DNA of 64,000 nt, taken from positions 1 to 64,000 of the forward strand of contig JACPZX010000017.1 of NCBI GenBank assembly GCA_016195325.1, written 5' to 3'. Within the stretch, counting starts at the first letter, position 1, and each line of letters begins with the position of its first letter. Origin of the DNA: Acidobacteriota bacterium. Lineage in GTDB: Bacteria; Acidobacteriota; Polarisedimenticolia; JACPZX01. Under the pieces are notes generated by a model, which was given only the letters and a program-made list of their open reading frames with translations, had not been told where the DNA came from and ran no database searches. Positions 47,586 through 57,427 of this stretch are shown here, piece after piece. Position numbers and translations under genes: made by a program.

Positions 47586-49046
47586 TCAGGCCTCGAGCTC
47601 GATGTGCCCCTTCCACCCGGCCGACGGCTCGAAGGCGAGAGTCTCCGTCCGTTTCAGCGTGAAGAGGCGCTTCCACCTCTCGACGTTGACGCGGAGGTCG
47701 ACGTCGGCCGCCGCGGCGAGCGACGGGTAGAAACCGTTGCCGACGGCGTAGTTGAGGACCGGCAGCTTGCGCTCGTCGAAGCCCATCAGCCGGCAGCAGA
47801 CGAGGTCCGCCGCGAGCGGGTTGGTCGAGGCGACGAGGACGCCGCCGCGCTTCGGGCTCGGGTGCATGGGCCCCTCCCTCTCGCCGGCGACGATGCCGTC
47901 GATCAGCGCAAGGTAGCGGCGCTGGGGCTCCTCCCGCATCGCGCCGTCCCGATCCGCGAAAAAGAGCACGCGGTGCAGATCGTGAACGGTCCGCCAGATC
48001 GTGTCGTTGCCGTACCATGACCCTTCGAAGAAGGGATCGGGGAGTGGGACGAGCCGGCGCGTGTAGAGGATGCCGCGGTCGAGCGTCTTGTAGAGCCTCT
48101 TCGCGAGGTGACCGTCCGCGGCCTCCATCCGATCCCTCACCGTGGAGGAGAGACGCTTCCTCAGCGAGGGGGCGAGGTACTCGTCCCCTCCTTCCGCGAC
48201 CGATCCGAACGAATGGTGCGGCAGCCAGTCCTTGGATCCGTTGATCCCGACGAGGTTCTTCATCGCGGCGGTGATCCCCGCCTTGCGATGCGTCTTGAGC
48301 TTCGGGAGATTGATCAGGACGTCGGCGTCGAGGACCGTCGCGGGGAAGAGGTAGGCGTTGCGATCGGGCCCGTGGCTCTTCGACATCGTCGTCGGGTCGT
48401 ACTGCGTGACGCGGTACCGCGGGCTGCGCTCCCCGAGCCCGTCGAAGCGGCTGTGGGTCCCGAGCTCGATCTCCCGGTAACCCATCGGGTCTCCGTGATT
48501 CGGGATGCGGCTGTAGATGATCCCGTCGCGCTTCTCGGATCGCTCCTTCCGGAAATCGACCGCCCGGATGTCGAAGCGCGTCCGCTCGCGCGCCGCCTCG
48601 AGCACCGCGTCCACCCCCGACAGCCTGAGGCATGTCGGGAAGTCGGCGTACTGGAGCGGCGAATCGCCGATCGTCAGCTTTCCCTGGCCGCGCAGCGCGA
48701 CGAGGACGTAGTCGAGGACCGCCCTGAGGATCGACCCGTGGGTGATGAGCGATTCCGTCGTCAGCCCGTCGCCGTGGAAGTGGCGCACGAGGTTCGGCTT
48801 GATGACGACGCGATCGCCGGGCCTCACCAGCTCGCCGAGGGGGTTCCACGACGCGGTCCCGTAGCGCCCGGCGTCGAAGCCGAGCTGGAAGAAGCTCTCC
48901 CGGACGGCGGGATAGATGCGGTTGTGGACGTCGAGGCGGGCCGGCCGCGGCGCGATCTCCGGGTACGCCTCGGGGGGATCGAACGGCGCCCGGCCGGGGT
49001 ACGTGGCGTCGCCGACGTCGCAGATGGAAACGGGTGTCCTGCTCAA
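47586..49046 (-). CDS. DUF362-domain protein
   Basis: 486 residues from TTG 49046. DUF362 features: GDRVVIKPNLVRHFHGDGLTTE-type core, LTIGDSPLQYADF, DADVLINLPKLKTH and GITAAMKNLVG, and ASTNPLAADLVCCRLMGFDERK late in the chain. Here the domain is interrupted by a long insert and no ferredoxin domain is attached, unlike many DUF362 proteins. Function is unknown; members are common near polysaccharide genes and in acidobacteria-like genomes. It points at the ankyrin gene tail to tail. Confidence 0.85.
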   Translation of the reverse strand: MSRTPVSICDVGDATYPGRAPFDPPEAYPEIAPRPARLDVHNRIYPAVRESFFQLGFDAGRYGTASWNPLGELVRPGDRVVIKPNLVRHFHGDGLTTESLITHGSILRAVLDYVLVALRGQGKLTIGDSPLQYADFPTCLRLSGVDAVLEAARERTRFDIRAVDFRKERSEKRDGIIYSRIPNHGDPMGYREIELGTHSRFDGLGERSPRYRVTQYDPTTMSKSHGPDRNAYLFPATVLDADVLINLPKLKTHRKAGITAAMKNLVGINGSKDWLPHHSFGSVAEGGDEYLAPSLRKRLSSTVRDRMEAADGHLAKRLYKTLDRGILYTRRLVPLPDPFFEGSWYGNDTIWRTVHDLHRVLFFADRDGAMREEPQRRYLALIDGIVAGEREGPMHPSPKRGGVLVASTNPLAADLVCCRLMGFDERKLPVLNYAVGNGFYPSLAAAADVDLRVNVERWKRLFTLKRTETLAFEPSAGWKGHIELEA

Positions 49047-49098
49047 ACTTCTCGATCTCCGATGGTTCGGCGAAATCTAGCGACCGCCCCGGGAAGTG

Positions 49099-50283
49099 TC
49101 AAAGAGCCGCGGGCGCTCGGGCGCCGTCTCCTGCCTTCGACAGGAAATCGACGAGCGACCGGGCCGCCCGCGTGTACGCGCCCCCCTCTCCCAGCTTCGC
49201 GCGGATGCCGGCGAGATCCCTGCGGACCCCCTCCCGGAGCGCCGGATCGGCGAAGAATCTCTCGACCTCGCGCGCGATGCGCTCCGGCGTGCAGTTCTCC
49301 TGGATGCACTCCGGGACGATGCGCGCGCCGGCGACGACGTTGACCAGCCCGAAGTTCTCGATGGTCGTCAGCCGGCGGGCCACCATGGCCGTCAGCGGAT
49401 GCAGGCGGTAGATGACGACCATGGGGATCTCCATCAGCGCGGCCTCCAGCGTCGCCGTCCCCGACGAGACGATGGCCGCCCGGCAGACCGAGAGCAGATC
49501 GTAGAAGGGCTCGCGGCTCAACACCGGATTCAGATCCGGAAACTCCGCGAGCGCCGATCGCGTCGTCGCGTCGTCAATCGTGGGCGCCAGGGGGATGACG
49601 ATCTGCAGCTCGCGCTCGAACCGTTTGAGCCGCCGCGCCGCCCCGAGAGCGGGCGGAAGATGGCGCGAAACCTCCGAGGCGCGGCTCCCCGGAAGGATGC
49701 CCAGAGTCGGCCGCCGGGGATCGAGGCCGATCCGGAGCGCCACGTCGTCGGGCGGGCCCGACGCGCGCACCTCGTCGACGAGAGGATGGCCGACGCACTC
49801 GACCTCGAGCCCGCGGCCGCGGTACAGGTCCACCTCGAACGGAAAGACGACGAGGAGGCGGTCGATGTCCCGCGCAATCTGGTCGATCCTCCCCGCCTTC
49901 CACGCCCAGACCTGGGGGCTGATGAAGTAGAGGACGCGAGCCCCCATGGCGTGCGCCCGCGCGGCGAGCCGCAGGTTGAACCCCGGGTAGTCCACGAGGA
50001 CCACGGCGTCGACCCCGCCGCGCAGCGTCTCGAGGCAGAGGGCGAACGCCCTCCGGAGCGCGGGGAGGTGCCTCAGCACCTCGAAGAGACCGACGACCGC
50101 GATCGACTCCGCGTCGAAGATCGGATCGAGGCCGGCCGCGCGCATCTCGGCGCCGCCGATGCCCACGAACTCGAGGCCCGGGTCAATCGCCGCGGCCTGC
50201 CGCATCAGTCCCGCGGCGTGGCGATCCCCCGATGTCTCGCCGGCCACGATCAGCACGCGGCGCCGCCCGGGTCCGCCGCTCAT
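49099..50283 (-). CDS. lpxB: Lipid-A-disaccharide synthase
   Basis: 394 residues. VLIVAGETSGDRHAAGLM at the start, GIGGAEMRAAGL, VDYPGFNLRLA, YFISPQVWAWK, LGILPGSRASEV, and the end region VSSGTATLEAALMEIPMVV match LpxB throughout. It joins UDP-diacylglucosamine and lipid X in lipid A synthesis, so the organism has a lipopolysaccharide outer membrane. ATG 50283 overlaps the stop of the acyltransferase gene (ATGA). Confidence 0.96.
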   Translation of the reverse strand: MSGGPGRRRVLIVAGETSGDRHAAGLMRQAAAIDPGLEFVGIGGAEMRAAGLDPIFDAESIAVVGLFEVLRHLPALRRAFALCLETLRGGVDAVVLVDYPGFNLRLAARAHAMGARVLYFISPQVWAWKAGRIDQIARDIDRLLVVFPFEVDLYRGRGLEVECVGHPLVDEVRASGPPDDVALRIGLDPRRPTLGILPGSRASEVSRHLPPALGAARRLKRFERELQIVIPLAPTIDDATTRSALAEFPDLNPVLSREPFYDLLSVCRAAIVSSGTATLEAALMEIPMVVIYRLHPLTAMVARRLTTIENFGLVNVVAGARIVPECIQENCTPERIAREVERFFADPALREGVRRDLAGIRAKLGEGGAYTRAARSLVDFLSKAGDGARAPAAL

Positions 50284-50996
50284 CGCGAGGCTTCCGCGGC
50301 GCGCAGGGGCCCGACGGGACGGAGCCCCTCGAACGCGGCCCGGTCGCTGGCGAGCCGCTGCGCCTCCTCGGTGCCGAGGACGAGGGCCTGTTGCAGCCTC
50401 GAGGCGGCCGACCGCATCTCGTCCTCATCCGCCGACGCCGTGACCGGAACGGGAGAGCCGTACACGAAGACGCCGCGCGAGAAGAGCTTCGGAACGACGA
50501 AGCCGTCCCACGAGCCGAGAGAGCGCGCGCCGGAGGCGGCGAACGAGACGGGGACGATCGGCAGCCCCGAGAGGCGCGCGGTGAGGACGACTCCCATCTG
50601 CACGACGTGCCTCGGCCCCCTCGGTCCGTCCGGGGTGAAGCCGATGTCCCATCCATCCTTCGCCCGCCGCACCGCCCCTCGGAGCGCGGCGGCCCCTCCC
50701 GACGTCGTCGACCCGCGGATCGCCGAGTGGCCGAACCGGGCCATCGTGCGCGCGATGTACTCCCCGTCCCGATGCTCGCTGATCAGGATCGCGATCCTCC
50801 CGCCGGGATAGGCGTACGGCATCAGCAGGAGATGGCCGTGCCAGAAGGCGTGGATGTACGGCCGGCCGCCCGCGCGGATCGACTCGAGCACCTCACCCCC
50901 GGAGCACCTCAGGCTCATCGTCGCCCGGAGGCCCCGGATGGCGAGCGATGCCGCCCGGGGCACGAGCGGCAGCATCAGCCAGCCGGGCAGCTTCAA
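50280..50996 (-). CDS. DUF374-family lysophospholipid acyltransferase-like protein
   Basis: 238 residues with TTG 50996 as likely start (GGAGGAG 6 nt upstream). The pattern IHAFWHGHLLLMPYA carries the H-x4-D-like catalytic region of the acyltransferase superfamily in its DUF374 form; then ISEHRDGEYIARTMARFG, RGSTTSGGAAALR and FTPDGPRGPRHVVQ. DUF374 genes sit with lpx genes and probably act in lipid A or outer-membrane lipid assembly. It is translationally coupled to lpxB downstream. Confidence 0.85.
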   Translation of the reverse strand: MKLPGWLMLPLVPRAASLAIRGLRATMSLRCSGGEVLESIRAGGRPYIHAFWHGHLLLMPYAYPGGRIAILISEHRDGEYIARTMARFGHSAIRGSTTSGGAAALRGAVRRAKDGWDIGFTPDGPRGPRHVVQMGVVLTARLSGLPIVPVSFAASGARSLGSWDGFVVPKLFSRGVFVYGSPVPVTASADEDEMRSAASRLQQALVLGTEEAQRLASDRAAFEGLRPVGPLRAAEASR

Positions 50997-51167
50997 CGGG
51001 GCGCTCTCCTCCCCGACTCCCGCGGGGCGCGGGCCGATCGGGCGCCGCGCATGATAACGCAAGGGCCCTCGAGGGCCGTGCGCTTGACGATCGAGGGCGC
51101 CTCGGATTGAATGGCCCGTCCGTCATCGCGGCGCGGGGCGCCGGCGCCCGACGGCCCAGGAGAGTCC

Positions 51168-52109
51168 ATGTCCAAGCGCGTTCTGATCACCGGCGGCGCC
51201 GGGTTCATCGGGTCGCACCTCTGCGACCACCTCATCCAGCGCGGAGACCGCGTCGTCTGCGTCGACAACCTCCTCACCGGGAGCCCCGAGAACATCGCGC
51301 ACCTGATGGGGCATCCGGCCTTCGCCTTCATCAATCTGGACATCACCAACTACATCTACGTCGCCGACGGGGTGGACGCGATCCTGCACTTCGCCTCCCC
51401 CGCGAGCCCGATCGACTACATGGAGCTGCCGATCCAGACGCTCAAGGTCGGCAGCCTCGGCACCCACAAGGCGCTCGGCCTCGCGAAGGTGAAGAAGGCC
51501 CGCATCCTGATCGCGTCGACCTCCGAGGTCTACGGCGACCCGCAGGTCCATCCCCAGCAGGAATCGTACTGGGGTAACGTGAACCCGATCGGCCCGCGCG
51601 GCGTGTACGACGAGGCGAAGCGCTTCGCCGAGGCGATCACGATGGCCTACCACAGGTACCACGGCGTCGACACCGCGATCGTCCGCATCTTCAACACCTA
51701 TGGGCCGCGCATGCGCATCCGCGACGGCCGCGCCATCCCGACGTTCCTCGCGCAGGCGCTCCGGGGCGAGCCGATCACCGTCTTCGGCGACGGCTCCCAG
51801 ACGCGCTCGTTCTGCTACGTGTCGGATCTGGTGGGGGGCATCGTCAAGCTGCTCGACTCCGACATCCACGAGCCTGTGAACATCGGCAACCCGGTGGAGA
51901 TGACGGTCCGCCAGCTCGCCGACGAAATCGTCCGGATCACGGGCAGCGCGTCGAAGATCGAGTCGCGGCCGCTCCCGGTGGACGACCCGAAGGTCCGACA
52001 GCCCGACATCACGCGGGCGCGACGGCTGCTGGGCTGGGAGCCGAAGGTCGATCTCGGCGAGGGGCTCGGTAAGACCCTGCAGGACTTCCGGGCCCGCCTG
52101 GCCCTCTGA
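51168..52109 (+). CDS. UDP-glucuronate decarboxylase-like SDR (UXS)
   Basis: 313 residues from ATG 51168 (CAGGAGAG upstream). NAD-binding [35 protein letters not shown], catalytic Ser/Thr in STSEVYGDP and YDEAK (Tyr-x3-Lys), and the substrate-binding [16 protein letters not shown]. This set fits UDP-xylose synthase / dTDP-glucose dehydratase relatives, with UXS best because of the SPASP and EGKR/EAKR-like blocks. It would supply a sugar nucleotide for the polysaccharide genes next to it, which it faces tail to tail. Confidence 0.88.
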   Translation: MSKRVLITGGAGFIGSHLCDHLIQRGDRVVCVDNLLTGSPENIAHLMGHPAFAFINLDITNYIYVADGVDAILHFASPASPIDYMELPIQTLKVGSLGTHKALGLAKVKKARILIASTSEVYGDPQVHPQQESYWGNVNPIGPRGVYDEAKRFAEAITMAYHRYHGVDTAIVRIFNTYGPRMRIRDGRAIPTFLAQALRGEPITVFGDGSQTRSFCYVSDLVGGIVKLLDSDIHEPVNIGNPVEMTVRQLADEIVRITGSASKIESRPLPVDDPKVRQPDITRARRLLGWEPKVDLGEGLGKTLQDFRARLAL

Positions 52110-54209
52110 CTAGAGGGCGGCCGGCCGCCTGAGGGCGGAGGATCGCGACGTGTCGGACGAGACGCGCGACGGGTAATAGACGGCCCCATACGAGGACCGC
52201 GCGTCGCCGCGGGTGATGTCGACGTCGTTCAGCACGGCCCCCGCGATGCGGCCGCCCGCGCGCCTCAGCCCCTCGATGCCGTTCTTCACGAGGTCCCTGT
52301 CCGTCGACGCGTGCCGGATCACCAGGAGCGTGAGGTCGGCGAGCGAGGCCACGTGGACGGCGTCGACGAGCCCGACGACCGGCGGCGAGTCGATCACCAC
52401 CCAGTCGAACTCGGACTTGAGGATTTTCACGAGCGCGCTGAACCTTTCGCTCGCGATGAGCTCGGGAGGGTTGGGGGGAAGCGATCCGCACGGGAGCAGC
52501 TTCAGCCCCCCCACGTCGCCGTCCCTCAGGTGGGTCCTCCACGCCGGCGCCGCCTCGCCCGCGGCGAGCACGTTGCCGAGGCCGGGGCTCGAAGGGACGG
52601 AAAAGACGGTGTGCAGCGACGGGCGCCTCAGGTCGGCGTCGACCAGGCAGACCCGATCGCCCCCGCGGGCCAGGCTGCGGGCCAGCGCGGCCGCGACCGT
52701 GGACTTCCCCTCGGCCGGCGCCGCGCTGGTGACGAGGAGCACGCGGCGATCGCCCTCCTGGCTCTCGATCTGGATCGCGAGCCGCAGCGACTGGAACGCC
52801 TCGTTCGCCGCCTCCGCCGATTCCGGGAGGTTCGTCGGAACGATGGCGAGCATCCTCAGCCCGAGCTCGCGCTCCACCATGTCGGCGGAGCGGACGGTCG
52901 CGTCGACGTACTCCAGGAAGAAGACCAGCCCGACGCCGACGCCCAGGCCCAGGAAGATCGAGAGGAGGAGATTCAGGAGCTTCTTCGGCCGCTCCGGGTG
53001 GCGCGGGACGATCGCGTGGTCGAGGACGGAGACGTTGTTGCGGATCAGGGCGGCGTTGAGATCGACCTCCTTGATGCGCCCCGTCATGAGGTCGTAGATG
53101 CGCTTCGACTCGGCCGCCTCGGTCTCGAGCATCGTGTAGCCCGAGGCCTTCTCCGAGACCGTGAGCGCCTCGTTCTTGGTCGCATCGATCGCGCCCCGGA
53201 GGTCCTTCTCGCGCTCCTGCGTGAGCGAGTAATCGGTCCGGATCGCGCTGATGATCCTCTCGGTCTCGGAGTCGATCTTCTGCTTGAGCTTGTCGAGCTC
53301 GGAGGAGATCTCCTTGACCTTGAAGTGCCCCGGCTTGTACGTGACGAGGAGCCGCTTCAGCTCGGTCTCGAGATCGATCCGCTGCTTGTTGAGATCGCGG
53401 AGGACCTGGTCCTCGGCGACCTGGGGGATGACCTGGTACGTGCCGCCGGCCTGCTCGATCTCCTTGATCTTCTGGAAGACCGCCTCGAGCTGGAGCCGGT
53501 GGAGCTGCGTCGTCGTGGCGTCCTTCTCGAGCTGCGACAGCCGCTCGTCGTAGGACTTCCGCTCGACCTCCGGGACGAAGACCTTCTGATCCCGCGCGTA
53601 GGCGAACTTCTTCGATTCGGTATCGGCGAGGCGCTTCTTCCAGGGCTCCATCTCCTGGAGCAGCGCGTCGACGGCCGCGCGCGTCGCCTGCACCGCCTGG
53701 TCCATGTTGCGCTGGACGTACGCGTCGGCCACGGCGTTGACCCACGCCGCGGTCTCCTCCCTGTCCGGGCCCTCCATCGCGAGGCGGACGACGCCCGTGT
53801 CGGCCACCGGCTCTATCTCGAGCATCTTGGCGAAGAGCCCGACCGGATCCTCGATCCCCTTGAAGCGCGGATGTTCCTTGAGCCCGAGCTGGTCGAAGGC
53901 GCGCTCGGCGACGTCGCGGCTCTTGAGGACCTCGAGCTGCGTCTTGAAGTAGCGGTCCTCGGCCGACCAGCCCATCTCCGTCGTCCCGATCTGCGAGACG
54001 TCCGCGACCGGTGCGACCTTCTGCGCGCGCGCGTGGATCTCGAGCGTCGCGGCCGCGCGGTAGATCTTCGCCTGGAGGAAGGTCCCGACCATGCCGACCG
54101 TGACGATGACGATGAACGTCGTGAGGACGGTGGTGCGCCCGCCCCAGAGGATTCTCCACGAATCCATGAGGTGGCTTCCGCGCTCGCGACCGGTCTCCTG
54201 CGTGTTCAT
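52110..54209 (-). CDS. Wzc/ExoP-type polysaccharide co-polymerase with tyrosine autokinase domain
   Basis: 699 residues. Wzz domain at the N-terminus with one helix (TVLTTFIVIVTVGMVGTFL), about 330 residues of periplasmic coiled coil, then a second helix preceded by the Pro-rich HPERPKKLLNLLLS segment. The cytosolic BY-kinase has Walker A SAAPAEGKSTVA, Walker A' CLVDADLRRPS and Walker B VVIDSPPVVG. The usual C-terminal Tyr cluster is short (YGAVYY). It controls chain length and export of exopolysaccharide. The Wza-like gene precedes it by 16 bp. Confidence 0.93.
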   Translation of the reverse strand: MNTQETGRERGSHLMDSWRILWGGRTTVLTTFIVIVTVGMVGTFLQAKIYRAAATLEIHARAQKVAPVADVSQIGTTEMGWSAEDRYFKTQLEVLKSRDVAERAFDQLGLKEHPRFKGIEDPVGLFAKMLEIEPVADTGVVRLAMEGPDREETAAWVNAVADAYVQRNMDQAVQATRAAVDALLQEMEPWKKRLADTESKKFAYARDQKVFVPEVERKSYDERLSQLEKDATTTQLHRLQLEAVFQKIKEIEQAGGTYQVIPQVAEDQVLRDLNKQRIDLETELKRLLVTYKPGHFKVKEISSELDKLKQKIDSETERIISAIRTDYSLTQEREKDLRGAIDATKNEALTVSEKASGYTMLETEAAESKRIYDLMTGRIKEVDLNAALIRNNVSVLDHAIVPRHPERPKKLLNLLLSIFLGLGVGVGLVFFLEYVDATVRSADMVERELGLRMLAIVPTNLPESAEAANEAFQSLRLAIQIESQEGDRRVLLVTSAAPAEGKSTVAAALARSLARGGDRVCLVDADLRRPSLHTVFSVPSSPGLGNVLAAGEAAPAWRTHLRDGDVGGLKLLPCGSLPPNPPELIASERFSALVKILKSEFDWVVIDSPPVVGLVDAVHVASLADLTLLVIRHASTDRDLVKNGIEGLRRAGGRIAGAVLNDVDITRGDARSSYGAVYYPSRVSSDTSRSSALRRPAAL

Positions 54210-54225
54210 CGGCTCCCGACGCCTC

Positions 54226-55434
54226 TCAGGATCTCGCCCGGACCACGACGACGTCGCCGGGCCGGAGCGCTGGATCCTGGATCTTCCTCTCCTCGATGTC
54301 CCGCAGCGTGAACGACAGTCTCTGCTGGGATCCGTTCTCCTCGTGGATCAGCTCGGCGGAGCCCGCGCCCCCGGAGGCCGCGCCGCCCGCCATGGTGATC
54401 GCCTTCGTGAGGGTCGTCCCCCGCTCGAGCGGGTAGGCTCCGGGGTTCCGCACCTCTCCGGAGACGTAGAAGACCTCGCGCGCGAGCACGTTGACGACGT
54501 CGCCCGGGCGCAGCCTCACGATGACCGAAGCCTTCTCCTCGCTGAGGAGGGAGGCCGTGGAATACCTGAGGATCTCACCCGCCGCGTCGGGGTTCGCCTC
54601 CCCGGCGCGCCGCGCGACGAGAACCGTCTCCCCCGCGGTCGCGCGGAGGCCGCCCGCCTGCGAGATGGCGTCGACGATGGTCGTCGGCCCGGTCATGTAG
54701 TACCGCCCGGGCTTCGCGACCTCGCCGATCACGTTCACCCACTGGCTCAGATACTCCCAGACCGACACGGTCACGTGCGGATCGACCAGGAAATCCTTCG
54801 CGAGGCGATCCTGAATCTCCACCGAGACCTCGTCGACACTGCGCCCCGCGGCGTGAACGTTGCCGATGAGCGGGAAGTTGATGAGGCCGACGGGACTGAC
54901 CTTCGTCGTCTTGGTGAGGTCGTCGTGCCCGAAGACGGAGATCGCCAGGACGTCGTCGGCGCCGATGCGGTAGGTGTCGGCCGAGACGGTGCGCTTCGGC
55001 TCGGGGGGAATCAGGACGAGGGAGAGCTGTCCGTGGTCCCGCTCGAGCCGCACGAGCGCGTCCCCCTCCGCCGGGAAGACGATGCGCACCGACGCCCCCG
55101 CCGCATCGACGACGGGAGTGATCTCGAACGGGAGGATCGGGTCGGGCCCCGAGACGTCGGTGGGGGTGGCGCTGACCGCGCTCACCGCGCCCCTCAGGAC
55201 CAGGACGAGGTCGCGCTTTTCCGGCGGCCCCTGGCGCCCGAGAGTGAAGTCCTCGAACCCGGGGCCTCCCTGGAGCGTCGCGCGCACGAGCTTCCCCTCG
55301 ATGGAGACCGAGACGCCGGTGAGGGTGGGAAGCGTCACGTCGGCGAGCGCGGGAGGGAGGGCGACCGCGGCGACGAAGCCCGCGGCCGCGCGGAGCACGA
55401 TCCTCCGCGACCGGACGCGGCTCGGTTGACGCAA
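54226..55434 (-). CDS. Wza-like polysaccharide export protein with AMIN-like N-domain
   Basis: 402 residues with TTG 55434 as likely start (GGAGGAGGGA upstream); a longer frame begins at 55461. A signal peptide with an Arg-rich start (RSRRIVLRAAAGFVAAVAL) is followed by an AMIN-type beta domain (about 35-145). The Poly_export domain (YRIGADDVLAISVFGHDDL) and SLBB domains (VIGEVAKPGRYYM; VSGEVRNPGAYPL) come next. There is no lipobox or C-terminal amphipathic helix of classical Wza. It should form the outer-membrane exit for polysaccharide made here. Confidence 0.9.
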   Translation of the reverse strand: MRQPSRVRSRRIVLRAAAGFVAAVALPPALADVTLPTLTGVSVSIEGKLVRATLQGGPGFEDFTLGRQGPPEKRDLVLVLRGAVSAVSATPTDVSGPDPILPFEITPVVDAAGASVRIVFPAEGDALVRLERDHGQLSLVLIPPEPKRTVSADTYRIGADDVLAISVFGHDDLTKTTKVSPVGLINFPLIGNVHAAGRSVDEVSVEIQDRLAKDFLVDPHVTVSVWEYLSQWVNVIGEVAKPGRYYMTGPTTIVDAISQAGGLRATAGETVLVARRAGEANPDAAGEILRYSTASLLSEEKASVIVRLRPGDVVNVLAREVFYVSGEVRNPGAYPLERGTTLTKAITMAGGAASGGAGSAELIHEENGSQQRLSFTLRDIEERKIQDPALRPGDVVVVRARS

Positions 55435-55471
55435 GCGCAGTCCCTCCTCCAATCGACCCAAAAGTGTTGAA

Positions 55472-55500
55472 AGATTAGTGCCTTACGGGTGGACCGTCAA
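55472..55500 (-). promoter_or_regulatory. Sigma-70-type promoter of the wza-wzc unit
   Basis: On the minus strand TTGACG (55500-55495) and TAATCT (55477-55472) are 17 bp apart in a locally AT-rich stretch, 38 bp before the likely Wza start. It is a good housekeeping promoter, unlike the sigma-54 sites of the redox part. Confidence 0.65.
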
Positions 55501-55519
55501 GGAATCCAGCCCGTCCCGC

Positions 55520-56335
55520 CTACTTCAACGCCCAGAGATTGGTCGTCGAGATGAGCGTGAACAGGGGGATTCTCGCCGCCCGCGACGAACGGAGCAGGCC
55601 GAGCAGGGGAACCGCCGCTCTTTTGACACCCCGCAGGTCCCCGGGGCGGACGAGATCGAAGACGTCGAGGACCTGTCGGAAGCCGGTCTCCGCGAGGGCC
55701 CGGCGAAGCCCCATGGGCGTGAAGTGGTTCCAGGCAAGCCCGTTCTCCATCACGTCGGGCCCCTTCTTGCGGAGCGCGATGCGGATCTGGGCCGCGAGAG
55801 GCAGCCACTGGTAGAAAGGGAAGTCGATCTCCGTCGAGATCGGGTACAGGCGATTGGTCGTCCCGACGAAGAGGAGGCCGCCCGGCCTCAGGACGCGGTG
55901 CGCTTCCCTTAGCGCTTCCCTCCATCCCTTCACGTGCTCCATGACCGAGTTCGCGTAGGCGACGTCGAAGGCCGCGTCGGGAAGCGGGAGGGACTCGGCG
56001 CGCGACTCGTGGAAGGTGGCCGCGATCCCCGCCTCCGCGGCCCGGCGCCGCGCGAACTCCACGAGCTCCCACGAGATCTCCACCCCCACGGCACGGTACC
56101 CCTCCCGGCTCGCGAGGGTGGTGAACCAGCCGGATCCGGATCCGATCTCGAGGAGGTCGGCGCCCGGTCCGAACTCCTTCACGCGGCGAAGGAGCGCGAT
56201 CGTCTTGCGGAACTCGGCCTCGTGGTCGGCGAGCGTCAGCCCCCGTTTCTCCTCGAGGTACTCCCGGACGGTCGCGAGGGATCGGCGCGCCTCCGGCTCC
56301 GGTCGGGGCCCCTCCACGGGATCCCGCTCGTTCAT
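55520..56335 (-). CDS. SAM-dependent class I methyltransferase
   Basis: 271 residues. SAM-binding motif I LLEIGSGSGWFTTLA, acidic motif GVEISWELV, motif II AFDVAYANSVMEHV, and HRVLRPGGLLFVGTTNR (motif III). The C-terminal half (residues 165-270) is more hydrophobic and may sit on the membrane. Such genes within polysaccharide loci often methylate a sugar or a lipid carrier end, which is inference. ATG 56335 overlaps the upstream gene's stop (ATGA), so it is the last gene of the unit from 61810. Confidence 0.88.
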   Translation of the reverse strand: MNERDPVEGPRPEPEARRSLATVREYLEEKRGLTLADHEAEFRKTIALLRRVKEFGPGADLLEIGSGSGWFTTLASREGYRAVGVEISWELVEFARRRAAEAGIAATFHESRAESLPLPDAAFDVAYANSVMEHVKGWREALREAHRVLRPGGLLFVGTTNRLYPISTEIDFPFYQWLPLAAQIRIALRKKGPDVMENGLAWNHFTPMGLRRALAETGFRQVLDVFDLVRPGDLRGVKRAAVPLLGLLRSSRAARIPLFTLISTTNLWALK

Positions 56336-57396
56336 TTCAGGCGCGGCCTCCGGCCGAGGAACCGCAGGCGGCGGGAGAGCTTGTCGGCGCTGAACCGGAC
56401 CATCGTCAGCGGAGAGTCCATCACGAGGAGCCCCTGCACGATCTGCCCCGCGCGGACGTCATCCCCCCGGAAGAGGCGACCGGGCTGAGGTGACCTGAGG
56501 GTGGCGAGCATCCCGCGCCGGAGCGGGCCGAGCGCGTTTCTGGCGAGGGCGCGGGGCGGGATCGACCCGGGGAAGACCTTCTCGACGTACGCGAGACCGA
56601 GCGCGAAGATCGTCCTCATCCCCCAGCTCTCCGCGCGCCGCGTCGCCGCCTCCCAGTCGATCGGCACCTTCCCGCAGAGAAGGTGCAGATCGTGAAGCCA
56701 CAGGAGGCGCGCGTCGAAGTAATGGTACGCGAGATGGAGGATGAGGCCGAGGAGAAGATCCTCGTTCCCCAGCCGGCGGAGCGTCCTCCCCTCGGACACG
56801 ATCGTCGCCGACCGCGCCCACAGCCCCTCCTCGTCGACGCGGAACCGGATCTCCTGGCCGAGCGACCAGTGCACGTCGAACGACGCCGGCCGCGGATCCG
56901 GGGACCCGACGGAGAAGTTGAAGTAGTTCGCGAGCCAGTAGGCCTCCTCCTGCTCGGTCGGCAGCTTGTATCGGTGCTCGAGCAGGGCGGCGCGGGCGCG
57001 CGGCCAGTCGCCCCGGCGGATGAGGATGTCGACGTCGACCATCGGCCGGTGCTCGGGGGCCTCATACAGGAGCGGCGCGAGGGCCGCCCCCTTGAGCACG
57101 ATGAACGGGACTCCGGCCGCGTCGAGCACGACCGACAGGCGCGAGAGGCGGTCGTAGAGGAGCGCGAGGTCGGCCCGGAGCCGGTTCCGCTCCGTCTCCA
57201 GGGCGCCCCGGAGGGCCGGGGGGACGTCGCGGCCGTTGAGGCGGTGGAGCGCCAGCGCGGTCAGCCCCGACCGCCTCAGCCCCTCCGCCATGCGGGCGGC
57301 ATCGCTCGCGGCGACGTCCGGGAGCGCCTCCCCGCGGAGCAGGGATATCGCGAAGCGCGCCACATCCCCGTCCGTGTGGTGGGAATGCTCGATCAT
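56332..57396 (-). CDS. Nucleotidyltransferase-family protein (NTP_transf_5-like)
   Basis: 354 residues from ATG 57396. The pattern FIVLKGAALAPLLYEAPEHRPMVDVDIL-type core (LKGAAL, then R-P-M-V-D-V-D-I-L) matches the nucleotidyltransferase-like family found in exopolysaccharide and capsule loci (sometimes called EpsD- or PEP-CTERM-linked). Later FDVHWSLGQEI, EDLLLGLILHLAYHYF and LLWLHDLHLL are characteristic. The exact reaction is unknown. It overlaps the methyltransferase by 4 bp and starts 32 bp after the TPR gene. Confidence 0.82.
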   Translation of the reverse strand: MIEHSHHTDGDVARFAISLLRGEALPDVAASDAARMAEGLRRSGLTALALHRLNGRDVPPALRGALETERNRLRADLALLYDRLSRLSVVLDAAGVPFIVLKGAALAPLLYEAPEHRPMVDVDILIRRGDWPRARAALLEHRYKLPTEQEEAYWLANYFNFSVGSPDPRPASFDVHWSLGQEIRFRVDEEGLWARSATIVSEGRTLRRLGNEDLLLGLILHLAYHYFDARLLWLHDLHLLCGKVPIDWEAATRRAESWGMRTIFALGLAYVEKVFPGSIPPRALARNALGPLRRGMLATLRSPQPGRLFRGDDVRAGQIVQGLLVMDSPLTMVRFSADKLSRRLRFLGRRPRLK

Positions 57397-57427
57397 GCGG
57401 CACGCTACTTCCGGGCTTCGCGCTCCG